DNA from: Rubrobacter sp.
GTDB taxonomy: Bacteria; Actinomycetota; Rubrobacteria; Rubrobacterales; Rubrobacteraceae
Assembly (NCBI GenBank): GCA_016781725.1
Contig: JADDPU010000328.1
Coordinates: 1,174 to 13,773 of the forward strand
Length of the DNA: 12,600 nt
Reading direction: 5' to 3'
How positions within the stretch are numbered: position 1 is the first letter of the stretch; the number at the start of each line of letters is the position of its first letter. Both the position numbers and the translations under genes were made by a program. Shown in pieces: positions 1 through 5,836 of this stretch. The notes under the pieces are model-generated. The model had not been told where the DNA came from, did not search any database, and saw only the letters and a program-made list of their open reading frames with translations.

Positions 1-196
1 GCTCCACCTCAGGGGAGTACGGGGGTGGCGTCAGCCTACCTCCATCCTCCGCGCCGAGCCGGGACACGAGACCCCGCCCCCGCAGAGCGGAGGCGAGCCC
101 GCGCACGCCCGGCTCCCTACCCTCTGCGGGCGGGCGCAGACCGAGATTGGAGGGGGCGTCGACTACCACGACGGGGAGCCCGGAGCCGACCACGAC

Positions 197-799
197 TTAC
201 CCCCGCTTGCGCAGGAGGCCGACGAACGGCACGGCGGGGACACCGAAAAGCCCGAACAGCCGGCGCCACCTGCCCCTCATCGGCTCTTCGCGACCCTCCT
301 CAGAGGGCGCCACGTCCAGCCGCCACTCCCGGCGGCCCCGTCTGCGGTATCCTGCCTCGCGCGGGTAGTCAGCAACGTGCGAGAAGGTCCTGGCGAGTAC
401 CACGCCGACGCCCAACTCTCGGGCCAACTCCCCGGCCCCGACGTACAGCGCCCGCGCCAGCCGTCCCTCGCCCCCCCAGGGGTCCGCGACGAGCAACCCT
501 AAGAGCAGCCGCTTGGACTCCGTCCGGTACCGCAGCGCTCCCAGCACCCTCCCGTCCCTCTCCGCGACCACGAACCGCTCCTCGTAAGCGACCCACCGCG
601 GCATCCCGTTCAACTCCAACAGCCTAGCGACCGCAGGCTCGTCCTCGGCGAGTCCCCAACGCACCACGACGACGCCGCCGTCCTCCAGGAGATCTTCCGA
701 GTCCTCGCGCGCCACCCGCCCGAGACGCCTCTGTGCCGCCTCGCGCAGCAACTCCTCGCGCCGCTCCCTCGCCAACTCTATGTACAGTGGGTCTCTCAC
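197..799 (-). CDS. GNAT-family N-acetyltransferase (putative)
   Basis: Probably transfers an acetyl group from acetyl-CoA to an amine; the substrate is unknown. Seen, counting from the ATG at 802 (201 aa): a charged helical N-terminus (about 8-35), then a GNAT-like core. The strand LLLGLLVADP is followed by the glycine-rich turn PWGGEGRLARAL (108-119), which fits acetyl-CoA-binding motif A (R/Q-x-x-G-x-G/A) loosely. A later YPREAGYRRRGRREWRL segment looks like the usual C-terminal GNAT strands. A basic tail (176-200) follows the fold. A full GGAGGTGA Shine-Dalgarno sits at 803-810. It is only 3 bases from the ATG measured from GGAGG, but 6 from the GTG at 799-797, so I prefer the GTG (200 aa). 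The gene is divergent from the GntR gene and shares its control region, so that regulator probably controls it. The family call is moderate and the substrate is not assigned. Confidence 0.72.
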   Translation of the reverse strand: MRDPLYIELARERREELLREAAQRRLGRVAREDSEDLLEDGGVVVVRWGLAEDEPAVARLLELNGMPRWVAYEERFVVAERDGRVLGALRYRTESKRLLLGLLVADPWGGEGRLARALYVGAGELARELGVGVVLARTFSHVADYPREAGYRRRGRREWRLDVAPSEEGREEPMRGRWRRLFGLFGVPAVPFVGLLRKRG

Positions 800-826
800 C
801 ATTCACCTCCACGCTCGCCCGTTGCG

Positions 827-860
827 TTATAATTGCCCCATCGAGCTAGGACAATTATAA
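827..860. repeat. 9-base perfect inverted repeat around the divergent start region
   Basis: TTATAATTG (827-835) and CAATTATAA (852-860) are exact reverse complements separated by 16 bases. Each arm holds a TATAAT, on opposite strands and facing each other. Within a GC-rich window this AT-rich symmetry is striking. The arm centres are about 25 bases apart, which suggests two operator half-regions on nearly the same face of the helix. It may alternatively be just two -10 boxes that happen to mirror each other. Confidence 0.6.
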
Positions 861-882
861 CTGACATAGTGTCATAGGACAA
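854..882 (-). promoter_or_regulatory. Probable promoter of the GNAT gene
   Basis: On the minus strand a perfect TATAAT (859-854) lies exactly 17 bases after TTGTCC (882-877), which matches the TTGACA consensus at 4 of 6 positions. The predicted transcript would start near 847 and have a leader of roughly 45 bases with a strong Shine-Dalgarno. The -10 box lies in one arm of the 827-860 inverted repeat. The spacer contains the 862-874 palindrome, so a repressor bound there would block the polymerase. Confidence 0.6.
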
Positions 883-888
883 TAGGAT
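861..888 (+). promoter_or_regulatory. Possible promoter of the GntR gene
   Basis: CTGACA (861-866, 5 of 6 to TTGACA) is followed after 16 bases by TAGGAT (883-888, 4 of 6 to TATAAT and a TANNNT match). Only 5 bases separate TAGGAT from the ATG at 894, so the transcript would be leaderless or nearly so, which is common in actinobacteria. A competing reading is a longer transcript from the TATAAT at 828-833, which lacks a recognisable -35; AGGA at 884-887, 6 bases before the ATG, would then act as a weak Shine-Dalgarno. The sequence does not decide between them. Confidence 0.4.
862..874. promoter_or_regulatory. Candidate GntR operator palindrome
   Basis: TGACA-TAG-TGTCA is a perfect 5-3-5 palindrome. 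It overlaps the possible GntR -35 box and lies in the spacer of the GNAT promoter. GntR-family repressors commonly bind short palindromes next to their own gene, so this is the most likely site for autoregulation and for control of the GNAT gene. Flanking it, TAGGACAAT is repeated directly at 847-855 and 875-883 (28-base period), with a near copy TAGGATAAT at 883-891. Confidence 0.5.
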
Positions 889-893
889 AATCC

Positions 894-1844
894 ATGGATT
901 TACGGATAAACTCGCGGAGTCACGTACCGGTACACGTACAGTTGGAGGGGCAGATCAAGCACCTCATCCTGGCTGGCCGCTTCGAGGTTGGCAGTCGGTT
1001 GCCGAGCATCCGGGCGTTGGCTGGGTACTTGCGGGTCAACCGCAACACGGTGGCGCGGGTGATCTCCGACCTCGAGCGCGAGGGTTACGTGGAGAGCCGG
1101 CGCGGGAGCGGGGTCTACGTGGTGAAGCCGCCGGTTGACGAGGAGGAGGCCAAGCGCCACGAGGTTGTGGAGCGGGTGATAGATCTGGCGGCGGCGCGGG
1201 GCATCCCGGTCGAGGAGCTAGGTTACGCGCTCTTGGCGCGAGGCGGGGTGAGGCCCCAGGAGAAGACGCCCATATTATTCGTCGAGTGCACGCGGGCTGA
1301 GCTGGATCAGTTCTCCGACGAGCTCGAAGCCCAGCTCCCCGTCGAGGTCGAGAGGGTCTTGCTGGAAGACCTGGCCGAGAGGATTTCGGGTGCCGAGGAG
1401 CTGCCGTGGCGCATGGCGGTGACTACCTTCTTCCACGTCCACGAGGTGCAGGGGATCGTGGAGCCGCGCGGGATGGAGACGGTCGCGCTCCTCGCCGAGG
1501 CGAACATCGAGAGTTTGCGGCGCCTTACGGAGCTGCCGGCTGGGACGCCGGTCGGTGTAGTGGGTTGGGGCCAGACGTGTATGGAGAACCTCTCCCGCTC
1601 CATCGAGGGCGCTGGCCTGGATCACCTGCGCTTCGTCCAGGTCTACGTCGACGAGCAGACCGACAAGATGTTGGAGGACCTTGAAGGGGTCGAGGCCGTG
1701 GTGTGCGCCAGCATAACGGCGAAGAGGCTTCGCGAGCTCGGCGCGCCTGGCGATCTGGAGATCATCGAAGAAGACCGCACCCTCGACCAGAGCGGCATCG
1801 AGATGCTCGGGCGCATGCTGCGCCAGCCGGACGACGCCGATTAG
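894..1844 (+). CDS. GntR-family transcriptional regulator with a C-terminal alpha/beta effector domain
   Basis: DNA-binding regulator of 316 aa. Residues 12-78 form the GntR winged helix: the signature G-x-RLPSIRALAGYLRVNRNTV (33-53), then DLEREGYVESRRGSGVYV (59-76). This is the YtrA/MocR-like style, where the protein begins almost directly with the helix-turn-helix. The rest is not a MocR aminotransferase domain: it is too short and no PLP-lysine motif is visible. From about 125 it alternates predicted strands and helices (PILFVEC, AVTTFFHV, VGVVGWGQTC, FVQVYV, AVVCAS), like a Rossmann-type or periplasmic-binding-protein-like sensor; that fold is inference. Cysteines are at 132, 229 and 271. 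The start ATG has only AGGA as a Shine-Dalgarno, or the transcript is leaderless. The gene is divergent from the GNAT gene and convergent with pth. The HTH call is firm; the ligand is unknown. Confidence 0.88.
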   Translation: MDLRINSRSHVPVHVQLEGQIKHLILAGRFEVGSRLPSIRALAGYLRVNRNTVARVISDLEREGYVESRRGSGVYVVKPPVDEEEAKRHEVVERVIDLAAARGIPVEELGYALLARGGVRPQEKTPILFVECTRAELDQFSDELEAQLPVEVERVLLEDLAERISGAEELPWRMAVTTFFHVHEVQGIVEPRGMETVALLAEANIESLRRLTELPAGTPVGVVGWGQTCMENLSRSIEGAGLDHLRFVQVYVDEQTDKMLEDLEGVEAVVCASITAKRLRELGAPGDLEIIEEDRTLDQSGIEMLGRMLRQPDDAD

Positions 1845-1855
1845 GCAGTACCCCG

Positions 1856-1876
1856 CCTCCGCCGTGCGCGTGGAGG
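1856..1876. terminator. Weak hairpin between convergent GntR and pth genes
   Basis: CCTCC (1856-1860) and GGAGG (1872-1876) can pair across an 11-base loop in the 51-base gap between the two converging stop codons. No run of T follows on either strand, so a role as a bidirectional terminator is only suggested by position. Confidence 0.25.
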
Positions 1877-1895
1877 ATAGGCTCTAAGGGGGCGT

Positions 1896-2552
1896 TCAGG
1901 TGCGCGCGTTGAAGCGGTTCATCGCCGCCTCGGGGCCGTTCTCGACCACGAACTCCACAGCGTCCGCCGCCGTGGGGATGGCGTCCTTTACGGCGGAGTC
2001 CATGCGCGAGAGCACGTAGTCCGTAACGGTCACGCCGACCGGCGGGCGACCGATGCCGATGCGGACCCTCACGAACTCGTTGCCGAGCCTCCCTACGATC
2101 GAGCGCAGGCCGTTGTGGCCGCCCGCCCCGCCGCCGACCTTGACGCGCACGGTGCCGGCCTCGAGGTCGAGGTCGTCGTGGACGACTACGAGGTCTTCCG
2201 GCCGGTAGTCCGCGACCGCTGAGCCCGAGTTGTTCATAAAGGTCGTGGGCTTGAGCAGGGTAGCGTTCTTCGGGCCCAACGAGACGGGGGCGGCTTCGGC
2301 CCTCTTCTTCTTGCGCCAGAGGCCGCCGTGGCGCTTCGCCAGCTCGTCGGCGACCAGGTAGCCGGCGTTGTGGCGGGTGCGCTCGTAGGAGCGGCCCGGG
2401 TTGCCGAGGCCGACGACGACGGAGGACCCCGTAGGTCTCCCTTCGTCTTCGCTCCGCCCGAACCGCTCGAAGAAGGAGCGCGAGAGCCTAAGCCTGGAGG
2501 TTCTGTCCTGCGGGGCCCTCTCCCTCCTCGGGAGCGGAGGTCGCCTCTTCAC
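1896..2552 (-). CDS. pth: Peptidyl-tRNA hydrolase (start uncertain)
   Basis: Cleaves peptidyl-tRNA released from stalled ribosomes so that tRNA is recycled in the cytoplasm. The conserved core is intact: VVVGLGNPG with the substrate Asn, RHNAGY with the catalytic His, FMNNSG, VVVHDDLDL with the acid Asp, and GGAGGHNGLRSI. It ends with a normal C-terminus. The start is a problem. Between the rplY stop and VVVGLG there is no ATG, GTG or TTG in any frame. In-frame GTG codons occur only inside rplY, at 2558 and 2552; the second lies 9 bases after AGAGGAGG. That start gives 218 aa with an Arg/Pro-rich 44-residue leader unlike the family. A start at the ACG codon 2432-2430, 4 bases after AAGGGAG (2443-2437), would give 178 aa and a family-like N-terminus. 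Coordinates here use GTG 2552; the function is certain, the start is not. Confidence 0.93.
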   Translation of the reverse strand: MKRRPPLPRRERAPQDRTSRLRLSRSFFERFGRSEDEGRPTGSSVVVGLGNPGRSYERTRHNAGYLVADELAKRHGGLWRKKKRAEAAPVSLGPKNATLLKPTTFMNNSGSAVADYRPEDLVVVHDDLDLEAGTVRVKVGGGAGGHNGLRSIVGRLGNEFVRVRIGIGRPPVGVTVTDYVLSRMDSAVKDAIPTAADAVEFVVENGPEAAMNRFNART

Positions 2553-3192
2553 CCGCACCAGCCTCCTCTGCAACGGCGGCCGCCTCCTCGTCGCTCGGCT
2601 CCTCGACGATGCCGGCGGCCTCCATGTCCTCCTCGGTGATCTCGGTCGGAGCCGTGATCGTGACCGCAACCTCTTCGGGGTCGGAGACGAGCGTAACGCC
2701 CGCGGGAAGCGCCAGATCCCCGATGGTCAAATTCTCGTTCATGCCGAGGTTCGAGACGTCGAGCGTGATCTCCTGCGGGATGTCGCCCGGGAGGGACTCG
2801 ACCTGTACCTCGTAGGCCACCTGCTGCAAGACGCCGCCCTCCGCAGCACCGGGCGCCTCGCCGGCCACGGCCAGCGGGACGGTAATCTCGATGCGCTCGC
2901 GCATGTTCACGGGGGCGAAGTCCACGTGGACGAGGGTCCCCGAGACCGGGTCGCGGTGCGCGTCCACGACGCGGGCCGTCGAGGTGCTCCCACCCAACTC
3001 TATGTCGTAGAGGGCGTTGTCCCCGAAGTGCTGGAGGGTGTAGTCCACGATCTTGGTCGGGACGGAGAGCGAGGTGCTCTCCCCGTCGCCGTAGAGGACC
3101 GCGGGGGTCATCCCCGAGGCCCTCAGGCGCCTGGCGGCGTTCTTGCCCCGGCCCTCGCGCTCCCTCGCCTGCAAATCTACGTTATCTGCCAC
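2488..3192 (-). CDS. rplY: 50S ribosomal protein bL25 (CTC/TL5 type)
   Basis: Binds 5S rRNA in the large ribosomal subunit. The protein is 234 aa. The N-terminal 5S-rRNA-binding domain (about 1-94) includes REGRGKNAARRLRASG and PAVLYGDG, and ends with the typical LVHVDFAPVN. A second beta domain (about 95-183) is that of TL5/CTC proteins, with SLPGDIPQEITLDVSNL and ITAPTEI. A glutamate/alanine-rich acidic tail (about 184-234) follows. Two-domain bL25 is general in Gram-positives; E. coli L25 has only the first domain. It starts with GTG at 3192, with AGGAGA 6 bases upstream (TTAGGAGAACGAC). It follows prs by 17 bases and its 3' end precedes or overlaps pth, an order kept in actinobacteria. 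In CTC-type proteins this arrangement has been linked to stress tolerance in some bacteria. Confidence 0.95.
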   Translation of the reverse strand: MADNVDLQAREREGRGKNAARRLRASGMTPAVLYGDGESTSLSVPTKIVDYTLQHFGDNALYDIELGGSTSTARVVDAHRDPVSGTLVHVDFAPVNMRERIEITVPLAVAGEAPGAAEGGVLQQVAYEVQVESLPGDIPQEITLDVSNLGMNENLTIGDLALPAGVTLVSDPEEVAVTITAPTEITEEDMEAAGIVEEPSDEEAAAVAEEAGAGEEATSAPEEGEGPAGQNLQA

Positions 3193-3209
3193 GTCGTTCT
3201 CCTAACGGT

Positions 3210-4205
3210 CTAGAAAAGCTGGTTCTCGCCCATAAAGACCTCGCTTACGGACTCGTCCTTAAAGACGTTCTTTATGGTGCTGGCGAGGATAGGGGCGATC
3301 GTAAGCGTCCTGATCTTAGACCGCGGCTGGTCCCTCTTCAAGGGAAGCGTGTCCGTTACGACCACCTCTTTTATGCTGGATTCCTCTATCTTGCGGTACG
3401 CGTCCCCCGAGAGCTCGCCGTGGGTGGCCGCCGCCCAGACCTCGGCGGCCCCCTCGGCCATCAGGCGCTCGGCGGCGTTCGCCAAGGTGCCGCCCGTGGC
3501 TATCACGTCGTCTATCATGATCGCGCGCTTGCCCGCAACATCGCCGATGACGTGCGTGACCTCGGAGCGGTCCGGCTTGTCGCGCATCTTGTTGACGATG
3601 GCCCAGGGCAGCCTGAGGTGCCCGGCGAGCTGCTTTGCGACCTTGGCCTCGCCCGTGTCGGGGGCCACGACGACCGCGTCCTCGGCGTCGCGGAACCCCT
3701 GGTCCACAAAGTAGTCGACGAACGTGTGCATCGCGGTCAGGTGGTCGACCGGGAAGGTGAAGTAGCCCTCGATCTGGCCCGTGTGCAGGTCCATAGTCAT
3801 CACCCGCTCGGCGCCGGCGGCCTGGATCATGTTCGCCACGAGCCTTGCCGTGATGGGCTCGCGCGGCTTGGTCTTGCGGTCCTGGCGCGAGTAGGCGTAC
3901 CAGGGGATGACGGCCACTATGCGCTTCGCGGAAGCCCTCTTGGCCGCGTCTATCATGATAAGTAGCTGCATCAAATTCCGGTTGACCGGATCGCCTAGGG
4001 ACTGGATGATGAACATGTCGGCCCCCCGCACGCTCTCCAGGTACCTGGCGTAGAGCTCCCCTCCGGGGAACTCGACCAGCTCGACCCCGGCGAGGTCCAG
4101 GTCCAGCTTCTCCGCTATTTTCTCCGCCAGTTCGGGGTAGCCCTCGCCGCTGACTATCATCAGCCGCTTCTCCGTGGTCTGCGTCAGATAGCCGTTCTGC
4201 ATCAC
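3210..4205 (-). CDS. prs: Ribose-phosphate pyrophosphokinase (PRPP synthetase)
   Basis: Makes PRPP from ribose 5-phosphate and ATP, for purine, pyrimidine, His, Trp and NAD synthesis. Length 331 aa, slightly longer than the usual 310-320. Seen: FPGGELYARYLESVRGAD near 46-63; IPWYAYSRQDRKTKPREPIT (100-119); the DLHTGQIEGYF loop (139-149); and the PRPP-binding loop DDVIATGGT (232-240). The loop differs from the classical DxxDTAGT, and the ribose-phosphate segment reads APDTGEAKVAKQLA (181-194) where most enzymes have PDxGGxxRA. The sequence is therefore a divergent member, but the family is clear. Translation probably starts at GTG 4205-4203: GGAGGG lies 8 bases upstream of it, against 11 for the ATG that follows directly. 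The GTGA overlaps the glmU stop by 4 bases, so the two are translationally coupled. Confidence 0.94.
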   Translation of the reverse strand: MMQNGYLTQTTEKRLMIVSGEGYPELAEKIAEKLDLDLAGVELVEFPGGELYARYLESVRGADMFIIQSLGDPVNRNLMQLLIMIDAAKRASAKRIVAVIPWYAYSRQDRKTKPREPITARLVANMIQAAGAERVMTMDLHTGQIEGYFTFPVDHLTAMHTFVDYFVDQGFRDAEDAVVVAPDTGEAKVAKQLAGHLRLPWAIVNKMRDKPDRSEVTHVIGDVAGKRAIMIDDVIATGGTLANAAERLMAEGAAEVWAAATHGELSGDAYRKIEESSIKEVVVTDTLPLKRDQPRSKIRTLTIAPILASTIKNVFKDESVSEVFMGENQLF

Positions 4206-5614
4206 CGTGCTAACCCTCCGTCTCTCGCCGGCTCATCGTGCTCTGCCCTCTTCCTGCGTCGCTGGGGGGATTCCGCGATAGCCCGCGCCGGTGCCCCCAC
4301 CGCCAGCTTGCCCGGCGGCACGTCCTTGCTGATCACCGACCCGGCCCCCGTGTAGGCGTCCTCGCCGACCGTGACCGGCGCTATGAGGTTCGTGTTCACG
4401 CCCGTAAAGGCCCCGTCCCCGATCCTGGTGCGGTGCTTCGCCTCGCCGTCAAAGTTCGCGGTTATCGTGCCGGCCCCGAGGTTGGCGTCTGCCCCTATCT
4501 CGGTATCCCCTACGTACGAGAGGTGCGGAACCTTGCTCCCCCTCCCCACAAGCGTGTTCTTGACCTCGCAGTAGGCCCCGACCTTCGCCCCGGGCTCGAG
4601 CACGGTCCCGGGGCGCAAAAACGAGTACGGTCCTACGCTCGCCCCGTTCCCCACCTCGGCGCCCCTTCCCACGGAATGCTCGACCAGGGCCCCGTCGCCG
4701 ACCAGGGTGTCCTGCAGGTCCGCGGACGGCCCGATCACGCAGTCCGAGCCTATCCTCGTCTCCCCGCGCAACTGGCTGCCAGGCAGGATCACGGTGTCGC
4801 GCCCGATCTGGACCGACGCCTCTATGTGCGTCGAGGCCGGGTCCCTGACCGTAACCCCCTCCCTCATGTGGGCGTCCAGGATGCGCCTTCTCAAGATCTC
4901 CTCAGCCCGCGCCAGCTGGGCCCGGTCGTTGACCAGGTTGGCCTCCTCAGGGTTCTTCAGCCTGTAGGTGACAGCCCTGGATCGCCGCCCGATGGTCTCT
5001 AGCACGTCCGTGAGGTACAGCTCGCCTTGCTCGTTCTCGGCCGAGAGGCCCGAGATGGCCTCCCGGATCTCGGGCAGCTCGAACGCGTAGAGCCCCAGGT
5101 TCACGAGCCGGTTCGCGCGCTCGGACTCGCTCGCCTCCCTCTCCTCGACTATCCTGACCACGCCGGCCTCCTCGACCACCCGTCCCAGACCGCTCGGGTC
5201 GTCCAGCTCGGCCACGAGGACCGTCGCCCCTACCCCCGCCGAGCGGTGCCGCTCGACGAGCTCCCCGAGGGTCCTGTCCGAAATCAGGGGCCCGTCGCCG
5301 TTGATCACGAGGAGCACGCCTTCCTCTTCCCCCTCCAGGGCTGCCAGCGCCACGCGCACCGCGTCCCCGGTGCCGAGCTGCTCCTCTTGCAGGACCGGCT
5401 TGGCGTCCTGCGGCAAGACCGCCTCGACGAGCCCTGCCTGGTGGCCCACGACGACGAAGAGCCCCTCCGGGAGGAGGGGCCTCGTTGCCTCGATCACGTA
5501 GTTGACCATGGGCACGCCGCAAAGGGTGTGCAGCACCTTCGCCCTGTTGGATTTCATCCTGGTGCCCTTGCCAGCGGCCAGGATCACGGCGAAGATGGGC
5601 GCACTCTGGGACAT
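4202..5614 (-). CDS. glmU: Bifunctional GlmU: UDP-GlcNAc pyrophosphorylase / GlcN-1-P acetyltransferase
   Basis: Makes UDP-N-acetylglucosamine, the precursor of peptidoglycan, by acetylating GlcN-1-P and then joining it to UTP. Length 470 aa, close to the usual 455-480. The N-terminal pyrophosphorylase domain (about 7-230) has ILAAGKGTRM (11-20), QLGTGDA (79-85; many family members have GTGHA), the metal-binding Asp in NGDGPL (105-110), and ELYLTD (198-203). A linker helix is followed by the left-handed beta-helix (about 250-445) of hexapeptide repeats. This carries the acetyltransferase residues KVPHLSYVGD (361-370, catalytic His 364), GTITANFDG and NTNLIAPVTVG. The C-terminus is arginine-rich. 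Start ATG 5614, with AGGAG about 10 bases upstream. It follows tRNA-Gln and precedes prs with a 4-base overlap, so it probably shares the tRNA promoter. Confidence 0.97.
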   Translation of the reverse strand: MSQSAPIFAVILAAGKGTRMKSNRAKVLHTLCGVPMVNYVIEATRPLLPEGLFVVVGHQAGLVEAVLPQDAKPVLQEEQLGTGDAVRVALAALEGEEEGVLLVINGDGPLISDRTLGELVERHRSAGVGATVLVAELDDPSGLGRVVEEAGVVRIVEEREASESERANRLVNLGLYAFELPEIREAISGLSAENEQGELYLTDVLETIGRRSRAVTYRLKNPEEANLVNDRAQLARAEEILRRRILDAHMREGVTVRDPASTHIEASVQIGRDTVILPGSQLRGETRIGSDCVIGPSADLQDTLVGDGALVEHSVGRGAEVGNGASVGPYSFLRPGTVLEPGAKVGAYCEVKNTLVGRGSKVPHLSYVGDTEIGADANLGAGTITANFDGEAKHRTRIGDGAFTGVNTNLIAPVTVGEDAYTGAGSVISKDVPPGKLAVGAPARAIAESPQRRRKRAEHDEPARDGGLAR

Positions 5615-5670
5615 CGGCTACGAGCTCCTATCGTTGGCCTCGCTGACGGACCGCGCTCGCGCGTCGGCGG

Positions 5671-5741
5671 CTGGGGCGGCAGGATTCGAACCTGCGATCC
5701 CGGGACCAAAACCCGGTGCCTTGCCACTTGGCCACGCCCCA
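5671..5741 (-). tRNA. tRNA-Gln, anticodon TTG
   Basis: A 71-base cloverleaf can be drawn in full. The acceptor stem TGGGGCG pairs perfectly with CGCCCCA. The D-stem is GCC/GGC. The anticodon stem CCGGG/CCCGG holds the loop TTTTGGT with anticodon TTG at 5709-5707, reading CAA and by wobble CAG. The variable loop is GATC and the T-arm is GCAGG-TTCGAAT-CCTGC. The discriminator base is G. The 3' CCA is not encoded (CCG follows), so it must be added after processing. It lies 56 bases upstream of glmU, a position usual in actinobacteria. Confidence 0.97.
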
Positions 5742-5769
5742 GTACCGGCTCACACTCGCGACCGTCGCG

Positions 5770-5798
5770 ATTATACCGGAGCGCCTCTGGGCCGTCAG
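5770..5798 (-). promoter_or_regulatory. Promoter of tRNA-Gln (and probably glmU-prs-rplY-pth)
   Basis: Minus strand: perfect TATAAT (5775-5770) 17 bases after CTGACG (5798-5793), a 4 of 6 match to TTGACA. The predicted transcript would start near 5763, about 20 bases before the tRNA. The promoter lies after the ispE hairpin and no terminator-like structure is visible between the tRNA and glmU, so read-through into the following genes is likely. Confidence 0.7.
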
Positions 5799-5817
5799 TC
5801 TCCAAGCCCGCCTCCTC

Positions 5818-5836
5818 CCCGGCCCAAGCGGCCGGG
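5818..5836 (-). terminator. GC-rich hairpin directly after the ispE stop
   Basis: A perfect 7-bp stem, CCCGGCC (5818-5824) with GGCCGGG (5830-5836), and a 5-base loop start at the base after the ispE stop codon (minus strand). There is no T run, as is frequent for hairpins at gene ends in high-GC actinobacteria. It sits between ispE and the tRNA promoter, so it plausibly ends the tatD-rsmA-ispE transcript. Confidence 0.5.

Noticed and set aside
25..627. Long plus-strand open frame (200 aa) opposite the GNAT gene
   Set aside because: Arginine/proline-rich low-complexity product with no domain signal; it is the antisense of the GNAT gene, which has a ribosome-binding site and promoter.
1896..2669. 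Longest pth frame starting at 2669
   Set aside because: This would overlap rplY by about 180 bases and add a 79-residue Arg-rich leader; later starts are more plausible.
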